Assembly (NCBI GenBank): GCA_965212125.1
Contig: OZ243045.1
Location: 124,001-188,000 of the forward strand
Origin: CAYRJD01 sp965212125
Lineage (GTDB): Bacteria; Actinomycetota; Acidimicrobiia; Acidimicrobiales; Poriferisodalaceae
Direction: 5' to 3'
DNA: 64,000 nt
A model generated the notes under the pieces. The model was not told the DNA's origin and made no database searches. It saw only the letters and a program-made list of their open reading frames with translations. Of this stretch, positions 50,498 to 59,157 are shown in pieces. The translations under genes were made by a program, and so were the position numbers. How positions within the stretch are numbered: the stretch's first letter is position 1; every line of letters begins with the position of its first letter.

Positions 50498-51379
50498 GTG
50501 GGTTCAACGCGTAACGAACACAGCGAACACATTGACTGGGTTCGCCGCCCCAAGCTGAACGGCGCCACGATGTTGGCAGCGTTTTCGGGCTGGAATGACG
50601 CGGGCGACGCGGCCACCGAAGCCGCCAAGTACCTGCGCGACGTCTACGAAAAAGAGCCGATCGCAAGCATTGACCCGGAGCACTTTTACGATTTTGCCTC
50701 TGTGCGACCCAACGTTCGGCTGGTTGATAACAACAGGCGCATCGACTGGCCGCGCCCAGAGTTGAGCCTCTGCCAGCTAGAGGGTGGTGTGCCGCTGGTG
50801 ACGCTGGTCGGCGTAGAGCCGCGGTTGTGTTGGCGCACCTTCAGCGACACGGTCGTCACGCTGGCGAGCGAGATGGGTATCAGCCAGGTGGTGACGCTGG
50901 GCGCATTGCTGACGGGCACGCATCACAAGGCGCCGGTGAACGTGGTGGGGGCTTCTTCCAATACCGAGCTCAGCCTGAACCTGGGGCTGCGACCGTCCAC
51001 CTATGAGGGTCCGACCGGAATCATTGGCGTTCTAAACGACGCATGCCATCACGCCGGATTTGCCAGCGTTTCATTCTGGGCCGCAGTGCCCGCCTACGCC
51101 AGCGCCTACCCGTCGCCAAAGGCCGCGCTGGCTCTGGTGGACAGGGTGTCGGAGTTTCTCAACCTGCCCGTAGACAATGCGGCCATGCAAGAGGCCGCCA
51201 CCGAATATGAGGAACACATTGACGAGGTGGTCGCTAGCGACTCACGCCTATCGCAATACGCTCAGAAAGTGCTGGAAGAGTCGGCAGCAGAGGCCGCCGA
51301 AGACATTATGGAAATGGCTGAAAATCCAGATACTTTGCTTAATGAGCTAGAGCGATTTCTGCGCCAAAAAGACAATTAG
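50498..51379 (+). CDS. PAC2-family protein (proteasome-assembly-chaperone-like)
   Basis: A 293-residue PAC2 (PF09754-type) protein: LNGATMLAAFSGWNDAGDAATEAAKYL, the LVTLVGVEPRLCW strand, TLGALLTGTHHKAPV and the ATEYEEHIDEVV helix. Actinobacteria with proteasomes carry PAC2 homologues, though the role there is not firmly known. GTG at 50498 is preferred over TTG 50474. The C-terminus is a charged helical tail. Spacer after the TAG holds GACAATTA repeats. Confidence 0.88.
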   Translation: MGSTRNEHSEHIDWVRRPKLNGATMLAAFSGWNDAGDAATEAAKYLRDVYEKEPIASIDPEHFYDFASVRPNVRLVDNNRRIDWPRPELSLCQLEGGVPLVTLVGVEPRLCWRTFSDTVVTLASEMGISQVVTLGALLTGTHHKAPVNVVGASSNTELSLNLGLRPSTYEGPTGIIGVLNDACHHAGFASVSFWAAVPAYASAYPSPKAALALVDRVSEFLNLPVDNAAMQEAATEYEEHIDEVVASDSRLSQYAQKVLEESAAEAAEDIMEMAENPDTLLNELERFLRQKDN

Positions 51380-51408
51380 ACAATTAAAAGACAACTAGGA
51401 GATTAGTT

Positions 51409-52008
51409 ATGGATTCAATTTTTGATGTTGCGCTGCTGATATTGCGCATCGTCTTTGGGCTTACTTTGGCCATTCATGGGCTGGGGAAGCTGCGGAACAT
51501 TTCGTTCACGGCCACTTGGTTTGATTCTGAGGGCCTGCGCCCGGCAAAGTTTCACGCCTGGTTGGCGGGTGGCACAGAGTTTGCCGCTGGGCTGGGGATT
51601 GCGCTGGGCTTGCTCACGCCGCTGGCGAGCCTGGCATACATCGGAGTGATGACCACCGCTGGTTGGATTGGCCATCGCAAGAACGGCTACTCCAGTGCCA
51701 AGGGCGGCTGGGAGCATGTATTCGTGCTGGCGATAGCTGCCGCTGTGATTGCGTTGCTCGGCCCTGGCGAGATCTCTCTTGACAACTGGATCAACAATGA
51801 GATAACTGATGTTGGCTGGATAAATGAAACGGGCTGGCGCTGGGGAGCATTCATATTTGCCACCGCGGGTGGCGTGTTTATGTCGCTGGTGACTTTGTTT
51901 ACCTTCTATCGCCCGTCAACTGCTGGACAGGGCGGCGGCGATGCCACGGCTGGCGACGGCGATATGGCTGGCGGCGATGCCATGGCCAGCGAAGGCGACG
52001 CCAGCTAA
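51409..52008 (+). CDS. DoxX-family membrane protein
   Basis: A 199-residue four-helix membrane protein of the DoxX/MauE type, starting LLILRIVFGLTLAIHGLGKL, with GTEFAAGLGIALGLLTPLASL and a GWEHVFVLAIAAAVIALLG helix. A good ribosome site (AGGAG, 51397-51401) precedes ATG at 51409. The C-terminal 30 residues are a Gly/Asp/Ala repeat tail (GGDATAGDGDMAGGDAMA). DoxX proteins are linked to redox or sulphur stress; specific role not clear. Confidence 0.85.
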   Translation: MDSIFDVALLILRIVFGLTLAIHGLGKLRNISFTATWFDSEGLRPAKFHAWLAGGTEFAAGLGIALGLLTPLASLAYIGVMTTAGWIGHRKNGYSSAKGGWEHVFVLAIAAAVIALLGPGEISLDNWINNEITDVGWINETGWRWGAFIFATAGGVFMSLVTLFTFYRPSTAGQGGGDATAGDGDMAGGDAMASEGDAS

Positions 52009-52029
52009 CTGCAACTAGCAGCCAGTTAA

Positions 52030-52452
52030 TTGCGACTAGCAGCCAGAATCTGGCGCTACAGCGCCGTTTCGGTGGTGGCGGTGTGCGTCACGCAATCGGT
52101 TCTGTATTTGAGCCACTCCGTGCTGGGGATTACGGCCGCGCTCTCAAACGTGCTGGCCGTGTGCATCGCGGCCTGGCCCGCTTACCTGTTGAACCGCCGT
52201 TGGGTGTGGGTCAAGCGGACAACGCATTCGCTGACGCGCGAGATAGCGCCGTTTTGGGCTTACAACCTTGTGGGGCTGGCGCTTTCAACCGTGCTGGTGG
52301 CGCTGGTTGCGCGGTACTGGAGTGACGACTCACCGGCGGTGCACGCTGCAAATCTGACGGCCTTCGGAGTCTTGTGGTTAGGAAAATTCATACTGCTTGA
52401 TCGGGTGCTGTTTGCGGTGCACGCCGAAGCGGGAGATACCGGTGCGACCTGA
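52030..52452 (+). CDS. GtrA-like flippase-family membrane protein
   Basis: A 140-residue protein with four predicted helices and the GtrA landmarks (RYSAVSVVAVCVTQSVLY, NRRWVWV between helices, FGVLWLGKFILLDRVLF). GtrA proteins help move polyprenyl-linked sugars across the membrane. TTG at 52030 starts it after a spacer with ACTAGCAGCCAG repeats. Its stop overlaps the start of the methyltransferase gene by 11 bases. Confidence 0.82.
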   Translation: MRLAARIWRYSAVSVVAVCVTQSVLYLSHSVLGITAALSNVLAVCIAAWPAYLLNRRWVWVKRTTHSLTREIAPFWAYNLVGLALSTVLVALVARYWSDDSPAVHAANLTAFGVLWLGKFILLDRVLFAVHAEAGDTGAT

Positions 52453-53110
52453 GCTGCTTGAGCTAGCGCGCACTGCGCGCGGGTTCATGCCCGACGACGA
52501 AGGGCTGGCGCTGTATGAAGCCGCTCTTACCGCTTGCCAGAATCTCAATCAGCGGCGACCCAGTCAGCGGCGACCCAATCAGCAGTCGCCTGCGACCATC
52601 GTTGAGATCGGCTCTTACTGCGGCAAGTCAACCATCTACTTAGGTGCGGCGGCGGCTAGTGCCGGGGCGGTCGTTGTAACGATTGACCATCATCGTGGCT
52701 CCGAAGAGATGCAGGACGGCTGGGAGCATCACGACTCCGAAATGATTGATGGGCAAACCGGCCGCTTTGATTCGCTGCATTACCTGCGCGCAACGCTGGA
52801 GAAGGCTCAGCTGGAGGACACGGTGATAACGGTGGTGGGTGATTCAGCGACCGTCGCGCAGCACATTGACACTCCGGCAGCAATGGTTTTCATCGATGGC
52901 GGTCACGGCCACGAACCAGCTCACCGCGACTATGAGAGCTGGACGCCAAAGTTGATTGACGAAGGGCTGCTGGCTATCCACGACGTATTTGAGAATCCGG
53001 CCGATGGCGGACGGCCGCCCTATGAGATTTATTGCCGTGCGCTAGACGATGGTTTCAGCAGCATTGTGGCGGTGGGCAGCTTGCGCGTGTTGCGCGCCCC
53101 TGCCGGCTAG
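52442..53110 (+). CDS. Class I SAM-dependent methyltransferase (Methyltransf_24-like)
   Basis: A 222-residue methyltransferase. Motif I is IVEIGSYCGKSTIYLG, with VVTIDHHRGSEEMQ (acidic post-I) and MVFIDGGHGHEPAHRDY, the pattern of the macrocin-O-methyltransferase/cephalosporin-hydroxylase-like group. GTG at 52442 overlaps the GtrA stop. A 15-bp tandem duplication (52550-52579) inserts QRRPS/QRRPN before motif I. The gene ends in a 20-bp palindrome at TAG. Confidence 0.85.
   Translation: MRPELLELARTARGFMPDDEGLALYEAALTACQNLNQRRPSQRRPNQQSPATIVEIGSYCGKSTIYLGAAAASAGAVVVTIDHHRGSEEMQDGWEHHDSEMIDGQTGRFDSLHYLRATLEKAQLEDTVITVVGDSATVAQHIDTPAAMVFIDGGHGHEPAHRDYESWTPKLIDEGLLAIHDVFENPADGGRPPYEIYCRALDDGFSSIVAVGSLRVLRAPAG
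52550..52579. repeat. 15-bp tandem duplication inside the methyltransferase gene
   Basis: Two 15-bp units (52550-52564, 52565-52579) differ by one base and encode a doubled QRRPx element before motif I. Confidence 0.9.
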
Positions 53111-53120
53111 CTAGCCGGCA
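53101..53120. repeat. 20-bp perfect palindrome at the methyltransferase stop codon
   Basis: TGCCGGCTAGCTAGCCGGCA is its own reverse complement and contains the gene's TAG stop. It may be part of the convergent terminator region just downstream. Confidence 0.8.
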
Positions 53121-53133
53121 GCGCTAGCTAGCA

Positions 53134-53155
53134 CGGCGCGGTGTTCCCCGCGCCG
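53134..53155. terminator. Bidirectional terminator-like hairpin between convergent genes
   Basis: CGGCGCGG (53134-53141) and CCGCGCCG (53148-53155) pair perfectly over 8 bp around the loop TGTTCC. It fills the gap between the plus-strand methyltransferase and the minus-strand gene ending at 53156. No T-run follows, as usual in high-GC genomes. Confidence 0.6.
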
Positions 53156-54310
53156 CTAAGCGGCGATCAAAAAACCGGCCGCTGGGGTCAGCCCAGCTAT
53201 GGCATCGGCGGCCAACAGCACGGCGGCGGCGGTGTAGCTGGTGCGTTCCGCATGCGGAAAGGTTTTTTCCTCCGGCAGCACCAACCCGGTGAAATACGCG
53301 CCGTCAACATCTCGCAGGTCGGCCGTGGCGCTAAAGAGACGCTCAGCAATGGCCGGCTCACCGGCCCGCAGATACGCCAAGGCGCACTCGCACGTTTCGG
53401 CCGCAGTAACCCACGGCTTGTCATAGACGCAGCGCACCCCACTCAGGATGCCATCGGCATTGTTGTCTCTCACAAAGCGATCCAGATGCTCATTCAGATG
53501 AGCAAGAGCCGCCGCACCCGATACTGCGCCACACAACACCGGGTAGTACCAATCCATAGCCCAGCGATGCTTGGGCTCGAACGATTCCGGGTGGCATTTC
53601 ACTAGCCGCTTCAGCCGCTTCAGCGCCAGCTTCCAATCGGGACGCTTATGCCCCAGCTCGACCGCCATCGCCAGCCCAGCTTCAAGCGACATCACGATTG
53701 AGCACGTGCCGGTCAGCAGCGAATAAGACCAACGGGTGCCGTCGGGATGCACCGCCCAGGGGATGTGATGATCCTCCCGGCTGAGACCCACCACAAAATT
53801 GAGCGCCTTGTCGATTACCGGCCACATCGTTTCCAAAAAGTCACGGCTGGCGGTGATCAGGTAGTGATGCCACACACCTACCGCGGGATAGGCGCAGCAG
53901 TTGGTGTCGATTTTTGGGTCTTCAACGCCGTCGGCTATGTAGTAGCTGTGCCAGCTGCCGTCGGGTAGTTGGCTATCAGCCAGCCAGCCAAAAGCTTTGC
54001 GTGCGTGCGCCAGGTAGTCGTTGCCGCAGCCGTCGTAATCGCTAGCCGCGCCGTTGTTGCTCGTCACATTGCCCGCTGCAACGGTGCTGCCCGCGGCAAC
54101 AGTGTTGCCAGTGACAACAGTGCTGCCAGCAACCGAAAGCGCCATGGCTGCTTCGGTGTGGTTCCAAACGTCGGCATGACCGCCTTGGTGCCACAAGATC
54201 ATTCCGCTGGGCAACTGGCAACTGCTGATGAAATCCGCGGTCGAACAAAGATCTGCTGCGCTGAGTGGCGACTGGCCTAGGCGCGGTGGAATGGTGGTGA
54301 CGTTGTTCAT
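53156..54310 (-). CDS. Alpha/alpha-barrel protein (prenyltransferase/squalene-cyclase-repeat-like)
   Basis: A 384-residue soluble protein rich in helical repeats with Gln-Leu-Pro-x-Gly-x-Trp turns (CQLPSGMILWHQGGHADVWN; SQLPDGSWHSYYI), the signature of (alpha/alpha)6 toroids such as terpene cyclases/prenyltransferases and some glycosidases. DTNCCAYPAVGVWHHYLI and WAVHPDGTRWSYSLLTG are other conserved blocks. It has no DxDD or DDxD motif that would prove cyclase activity. A low-complexity Val/Thr/Ala insertion near residue 60 comes from duplicated TVAAGN units. It is downstream of a methyltransferase and GT4 gene and is probably co-expressed. Confidence 0.65.
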   Translation of the reverse strand: MNNVTTIPPRLGQSPLSAADLCSTADFISSCQLPSGMILWHQGGHADVWNHTEAAMALSVAGSTVVTGNTVAAGSTVAAGNVTSNNGAASDYDGCGNDYLAHARKAFGWLADSQLPDGSWHSYYIADGVEDPKIDTNCCAYPAVGVWHHYLITASRDFLETMWPVIDKALNFVVGLSREDHHIPWAVHPDGTRWSYSLLTGTCSIVMSLEAGLAMAVELGHKRPDWKLALKRLKRLVKCHPESFEPKHRWAMDWYYPVLCGAVSGAAALAHLNEHLDRFVRDNNADGILSGVRCVYDKPWVTAAETCECALAYLRAGEPAIAERLFSATADLRDVDGAYFTGLVLPEEKTFPHAERTSYTAAAVLLAADAIAGLTPAAGFLIAA

Positions 54311-54336
54311 GCTGATCTCATTAAGTCAAAGACGCT

Positions 54337-55059
54337 TCAAGTCAAGGGCTTGCGGGCGTAAATCACAAGTGACTTGGGCAACACCTTGTTGAGCAAGGTG
54401 TCAAGCGTGCGGGTTAGCCACGGTTTTTTCATCATGTCCCACACCAAAAAACGGTGATAAGCCGCCACTAGTCGGTGCTGGTCGTTGTTGGGGCCAACCG
54501 CGCAACGCAGCCACCAGTAAGGGGCGTGTAAGGAATGCGCACCGTGCTTGGTGGTGGGGATTAGTCCCGCGCTGGTCAGCTTGGCTGATATTTCCGGGGC
54601 GGTGTAGATGCGCACATGGCCGCCTTCAGCAATGGGCGCGTGATACTCACGACTAAGCCCCCAGCACATTCGCTCGGCTAGCCAGGATGGAACCGACACC
54701 GCAATCGTGCCGCCAGGACGCAGAACCCGGGCCAGCTCACTAAAAGCGGCAGTGTCGTTGTCTATGTGTTCCAAAATCTCAGATGCGATTATGCGATCAA
54801 AGCTGTTGTCGGGGAAAGGCAAAGCCGTTGCGTCTGATGTCAGCACGCTGCCGGTGGGCGGTTGCTGGTCGGCGTTGAGGCTGTCGTCGGTATCGAATGC
54901 TTGCTTTACCTGGCGAACGTCGTCCATTGAGCGATCAAGCGCTATGACGTGACAGCCCTGCCGCACGCTTTCAAATGCGTGTCGGCCAGCACCGCAGCCA
55001 AGGTCGAGCATTGTCTCGCCATGACGAGCTCCTAAGAGCTGGTAATCAATGGTCAGCAT
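54337..55059 (-). CDS. Class I SAM-dependent methyltransferase (UbiE/BioC-like)
   Basis: A 240-residue methyltransferase with motif I MLDLGCGAGRHAFE, post-I VIALDRS, motif II DRIIASEILEHI and motif III RVLRPGGTIAVSVPSW. ATG at 55059 overlaps the upstream glycosyltransferase stop by 14 bases; the frame upstream of it lacks similarity. The C-terminal extension (WWLRCAVGPNNDQHRL) may interact with membrane or a lipid-linked substrate. It is part of the GT4, methyltransferase, alpha-barrel run. Confidence 0.87.
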   Translation of the reverse strand: MLTIDYQLLGARHGETMLDLGCGAGRHAFESVRQGCHVIALDRSMDDVRQVKQAFDTDDSLNADQQPPTGSVLTSDATALPFPDNSFDRIIASEILEHIDNDTAAFSELARVLRPGGTIAVSVPSWLAERMCWGLSREYHAPIAEGGHVRIYTAPEISAKLTSAGLIPTTKHGAHSLHAPYWWLRCAVGPNNDQHRLVAAYHRFLVWDMMKKPWLTRTLDTLLNKVLPKSLVIYARKPLT

Positions 55060-56308
55060 TGGCAAGCAAGGCTTGGTAGTGCTCGGCGGTGCGTTCGGCC
55101 GCAATGCGCCAGGTAAAGCGCTCGGTCACGCGCTTGCGTGCGGCTGCTCCTAGCTCGGTTCGCAGCTGCGGATTATCCAGCATCTCACGCAGAGCTACCT
55201 CTATCGCCGCCGCATCGCCAGGTGGCACCACCAAGCCGCTCTGGCGGTCGGGTCCGGTCACCTCAGGCAAGGCGCCGCCGGTGGTTGCAACCAGCGGAGT
55301 TCCGCATGACATGGCTTCGGCGGCTGGCAGCGAAAAGCCCTCATAAATTGACGGCACCACCGCCACTTGAGCTTCGTTGTACAGCTCGGCTATGCGCTGT
55401 TCGGTCAGCCCGCTCATAAATTCCACCCGGTCGGTCAAACCCAGCTTGGCGATGCGTCTTCTGGAGACGGAGTCTTTTTTGGCGCTGCCGATCACCACCA
55501 GGTGAATGTCTGGATGATCAACGCGCAGCTTGGCCATTGCGTCTAGCAGGTAAGCCAGACCCTTGATGGCTACGTCCGCGCTGGCGGTGGTCATAAGTCG
55601 CCCCGGCACTCTTTCAACTTCAGGTAGAGGCTTAAACATTTCAGTATCAACCCCAGCATTAACCACGTGAAGATTTTCGGGGTCAACGCCCATGTCGGCG
55701 ATGATGTCGTCTTGGCTGCTGGTTGAAACCGTGAGAATGCGTTCCAAGCGCTTGGCTACGCGGATTTGCATTCTGGTAAAAGAGTAAAACCGCCGCAGTA
55801 TTAGGCGCCGGGCGAACCTGGTTGCGTGGCTGATCTCCACCCGCTTGTCCACGGTGATCGGGTGATGAATCGTTGCCAGCACCGGCTTGCCTGTTCGGCG
55901 TAGAAAGTCAATGCCATACCCAAGGCATTGATTGTCGTGTATCAGGTCAAATTCGTCCAGGCGTTCTCGCAGATGCTTGTTTGCGCGCAGGCTGAACGTG
56001 AGCGGTTCGGCAAAGGCGGCCGTGCAGGTCATGCCGAACTCCAGCAGGTCAACCATGCTTCGGATTTTTCGCCGCATCTTGGGCGTGCGCAGCGCATCGT
56101 CGGAGCGATATATGTCAAGGCTTGGCAGTTCTGTGAGTTTTATGTCGTCGTCCAGAATCGGGTAAGGCTGGCCTGAAAACACTTCTACATGGTGTCCAAG
56201 TTCCGTTAGCTGGCGAGCCATGTGGCGCGTATAGACGCCTTGACCGCCGGTGAATGGATTTCCGCGGTAGGTCAAAAAGGCGATTCTCAACCCCTGAGGT
56301 TCTGACAT
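55046..56308 (-). CDS. Glycosyltransferase family 4
   Basis: A 420-residue GT-B retaining glycosyltransferase. The N-terminal domain starts RIAFLTYRGNPFTGGQGVYT; the C-terminal domain has the E-x7-E motif in PSIYEGFSLPAAEAMSCGTP and the nucleotide-sugar-binding GRLMTTASADVAIKG region. It likely adds a sugar to a lipid or polyprenyl carrier in the cytoplasm. First gene of a three-gene minus-strand run; it is divergent from hemE. Confidence 0.9.
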   Translation of the reverse strand: MSEPQGLRIAFLTYRGNPFTGGQGVYTRHMARQLTELGHHVEVFSGQPYPILDDDIKLTELPSLDIYRSDDALRTPKMRRKIRSMVDLLEFGMTCTAAFAEPLTFSLRANKHLRERLDEFDLIHDNQCLGYGIDFLRRTGKPVLATIHHPITVDKRVEISHATRFARRLILRRFYSFTRMQIRVAKRLERILTVSTSSQDDIIADMGVDPENLHVVNAGVDTEMFKPLPEVERVPGRLMTTASADVAIKGLAYLLDAMAKLRVDHPDIHLVVIGSAKKDSVSRRRIAKLGLTDRVEFMSGLTEQRIAELYNEAQVAVVPSIYEGFSLPAAEAMSCGTPLVATTGGALPEVTGPDRQSGLVVPPGDAAAIEVALREMLDNPQLRTELGAAARKRVTERFTWRIAAERTAEHYQALLANADH

Positions 56309-56421
56309 TTCGCCCTTTCAGTCAGCGGTAGGGTACTGCGGACTTGGCCGAGTTCGGCAGGGGCCTTTGACCGCGTTCGGCGGGAGCCTTAGCGCGGCGC
56401 CACCGCTACCGTGCCAGCACT

Positions 56422-57588
56422 GTGAGTGCGCTAGCGGCCGATCACCCGATTTCTGGATTGTCTGAATCCGCGTATTTGCGAGCGGCATTCGCGGGCGGTG
56501 AACTCCCTGCGCCGCAGCACACACCGGTCTGGTTTCAACGTCAAGCCGGGCGGTCGCTGCCGGAGTATCGCGCACTGCGAGGTGACCAAAGCATTCTTGA
56601 AACCATCAAAAATCCCGAGCAAGCCGCGGAGATAACGCTGCAGCCGGTACGTCGCTACGGAGTGGACGCGGCGGTTTTGTTTTCCGACATCATCGTGCCA
56701 GCGGCCGCGGTCGGTTTCGGCGTGGAGATAAAGCCCGGCGTCGGACCGGTAGCCGCCCAGCCGTTTGAGCGCCGCGCCGACCTTGATCGCTTGCCGTCGC
56801 TAGACCCAGATCACCACACGCCGTATGTGGCGCAGACCGTGCGGCTGGCAGTCAAGCTGCTTGAATCGGAAGGGTTGCATGTGCCGCTGATCGGTTTCGC
56901 AGGGGCGCCGTTCACGGTCGCTAGCTATTTGATTGAAGGCAAGCCCTCGCGTGACCAGGCTCGCACCAAGCAGCTAATGCTGAACGATCCGCCGCTCTGG
57001 CACGACCTGATGGCGCGCCTGACGGACATAGCGGTGCAGTCAATCCGGTCGCAGGTTTTTGCGGGGGCAAGTGCGGTTCAGTTGTTTGACACTTGGGCGG
57101 GTGCTCTAAATCCGCACGACTACGAGCAGTTCGTGCTGCCTCATTCTCGTCGTGTGTTTGCGGAGCTTGCCGATCTGGCGGCTGCGGGTGTGCCGCGCGC
57201 GCACTTTGGTGTGTCGACCGGTGAGCTGTTGGGTTTGATGGCTTCGGTTGATTGCGAGGTTGTCGGGGTTGACTGGCGTGTGCCGTTAGATCGGGCGGCT
57301 GAGCGGATTGCTGCCGAGCGGATTGCTGCACAAGCTGGCGTCCCCGCGCAAACCCGCGTCCCCACGCTGCAGGGCAACCTAGATCCGACCGCCTGTTTGG
57401 CGCATTGGGATGCCGTAGTGGGCAGCGTTGATGAAGTCTTGCGCTCTGCCAGCGATTTGCCGGGGCACATTTTCAACCTGGGTCACGGAGTTTTGCCGAT
57501 GACCGACCCGGCGATCCTGGAGCGAGTTGTGCGGCACGTTCATTCCCAGACCAGCGCGGGCGGGGAGTTCGCCAGGTCTGGCAACTAG
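56422..57588 (+). CDS. hemE: Uroporphyrinogen decarboxylase
   Basis: A 388-residue enzyme that converts uroporphyrinogen III to coproporphyrinogen III. Signature PVWFQRQAGRSLPEYR, the catalytic Asp in VLFSDIIVPA, LIGFAGAPFTVASYLIEG, and the GHGVLPMTDP end are present. A 15-bp tandem duplication (57301-57330) inserts AERIA twice before the NLDP segment. GTG at 56422. The next gene, 38 bases on, encodes the later heme-pathway oxidase, as in many actinobacteria. Confidence 0.94.
   Translation: MSALAADHPISGLSESAYLRAAFAGGELPAPQHTPVWFQRQAGRSLPEYRALRGDQSILETIKNPEQAAEITLQPVRRYGVDAAVLFSDIIVPAAAVGFGVEIKPGVGPVAAQPFERRADLDRLPSLDPDHHTPYVAQTVRLAVKLLESEGLHVPLIGFAGAPFTVASYLIEGKPSRDQARTKQLMLNDPPLWHDLMARLTDIAVQSIRSQVFAGASAVQLFDTWAGALNPHDYEQFVLPHSRRVFAELADLAAAGVPRAHFGVSTGELLGLMASVDCEVVGVDWRVPLDRAAERIAAERIAAQAGVPAQTRVPTLQGNLDPTACLAHWDAVVGSVDEVLRSASDLPGHIFNLGHGVLPMTDPAILERVVRHVHSQTSAGGEFARSGN
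57301..57330. repeat. 15-bp tandem duplication inside hemE
   Basis: GAGCGGATTGCTGCC and GAGCGGATTGCTGCA follow each other in frame, encoding ERIAA twice. Confidence 0.92.
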
Positions 57589-57626
57589 GTAGCTAGGGCA
57601 GGCGAACGTGGCTAAGGCAAGCGAGC

Positions 57627-59129
57627 ATGGCTAAGCAGCAAGACCAGCCCCGTGTTGTGGTCATCGGTGGCGGCATAACCGGGCTGGCGGCGGCCTATTC
57701 ATTAGCGCAAGCCAACCGCGAGCTCACGCAGGGGCAGCGTCAAGTTGAAGTGCTATTGCTAGAAGCCAGCGGGCGACTCGGCGGGAAGATTCTGACAACG
57801 CCATTCATGGGTCGCCCGGTTGACGAAAGCGCGGATGCTTTTTTGACCCGCGTCCCCTGGGCTCTTGACCTGGTGCAAAAAATCACGCCAGAGGTTGACC
57901 TTGCCCCGACCATTTCGCCGGCGGCCAGCAACGCCTTTGTGGTCAGCACTAGACGCAGCACTCGCCTGGCGGAGTTGCCGCAAGGCCTGGTGATGGGCGT
58001 GCCCACGTCTTTGGTCGGGCTGTTTAAGTCCCACATAGTCGGGAAGAAAGACGTCGCCCGCATGGCGCTTGATCTTGTCAAGCGTGATGACTGGCCTGGC
58101 CCCGATGAAACGATCGGCGAGCTGGTCGGTCGCCGGCTGGGTTCTGAAATAGCCGACGCAGTTGTTGGCCCTTTGTTGGGGAGTATCAACGCGGGCGACA
58201 TCAATCAGCTTGAAGCTCTTTCGGTTGCGCCGGTTCTAGCCACCGCGGCACGTGACGGCGGCAGTTTGATTCGCAACCTGCGCCGACAACAGGCGAGTGC
58301 GCCTAGTGCTGGCGCTGGCGCTGGTGCATCTAAAACTGGCGCGGCTGCCCCGATCTTTGCGAGCTTTGAGGCTGGCATGGGAACGCTGGTTGATGCGCTC
58401 GCCGCCGCCTTACAAAACACACCCGAACTAACTCAGATCCGCACCGACGTTGCGGTGCAGGCGATTACCTCTGCCAGCACCGCCGCCGCTCGCCGCCGCT
58501 CCGACCGCACCTTGGAGCTAACAACCGCCGACGGCGAGCAGATCTCCGCGAACGCAGCCGTCATCACCACGCCCACATACGCGTCGCAACGCCTAGTCGC
58601 CGCGGCTGCCCCGACCACGGCCAAGCTGCTTACGCAAATCAAATACGCGTCGGTAGCGATCATCACGCTCGGCTTTGATCGTTCGCAGGTGCGGCATCGC
58701 TTGGATGCGGCGGGGATGTTGGTGCCCGCTCGCGAAGGCATGCTCACAACGGCGTGCAGCTTCGCATCCACAAAATGGCCGCACTGGGCTAGCGAAGATC
58801 AAGTCATCTTGCGGGCGTCGGTGGGAAGGTACGGCGATGAGCGAGCGATGGCGATGAGCGATGAAGATTTGGTCGCCGCGGTGGTCAGTGAGCTGGCGCC
58901 GCTATTGGGAATAACGGGGGAGCCCTCGCATCAGCGAGTGTCGCGTTGGGACAATGCGCTACCGCAGTACTTGAAGGGGCATCAATCGTTGGTTGAGCAG
59001 ATCGAGCAAAACCTGGCGACGGAGTTGCCGGGCGTGTTCTTGGCAGGCGCGGGCTATCGCGGCTTGGGAATACCGGCCTGCATTCGGCAAGGAACCGTGG
59101 CGGCTGAAGCGGCGCTAGCAGTTTGCTGA
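57627..59129 (+). CDS. Coproporphyrinogen III / protoporphyrinogen oxidase (HemY/CgoX type)
   Basis: A 500-residue FAD enzyme. The N-terminal VVVIGGGITGLAAAYSLA dinucleotide-binding motif, the GGKILT segment and the C-terminal LAGAGYRGLGIPACIRQG motif are typical. In actinobacteria this oxidase usually acts on coproporphyrinogen III in the coproporphyrin-dependent heme pathway (CgoX), so that name is more probable than HemG. It has an Ala/Gly-rich insertion near residue 230 made of repeated Gly-Ala. ATG at 57627, 38 bases after hemE; lnt-like gene follows after 28 bases. Confidence 0.9.
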   Translation: MAKQQDQPRVVVIGGGITGLAAAYSLAQANRELTQGQRQVEVLLLEASGRLGGKILTTPFMGRPVDESADAFLTRVPWALDLVQKITPEVDLAPTISPAASNAFVVSTRRSTRLAELPQGLVMGVPTSLVGLFKSHIVGKKDVARMALDLVKRDDWPGPDETIGELVGRRLGSEIADAVVGPLLGSINAGDINQLEALSVAPVLATAARDGGSLIRNLRRQQASAPSAGAGAGASKTGAAAPIFASFEAGMGTLVDALAAALQNTPELTQIRTDVAVQAITSASTAAARRRSDRTLELTTADGEQISANAAVITTPTYASQRLVAAAAPTTAKLLTQIKYASVAIITLGFDRSQVRHRLDAAGMLVPAREGMLTTACSFASTKWPHWASEDQVILRASVGRYGDERAMAMSDEDLVAAVVSELAPLLGITGEPSHQRVSRWDNALPQYLKGHQSLVEQIEQNLATELPGVFLAGAGYRGLGIPACIRQGTVAAEAALAVC

Positions 59130-59157
59130 CTAGCAGCTTGTTGAGAAGAGCAGTCCG

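Noticed and set aside
49851..50558. A 235-codon plus-strand frame
   Set aside because: It covers the GNAT gene in antisense and runs into the PAC2 start; no recognisable protein.
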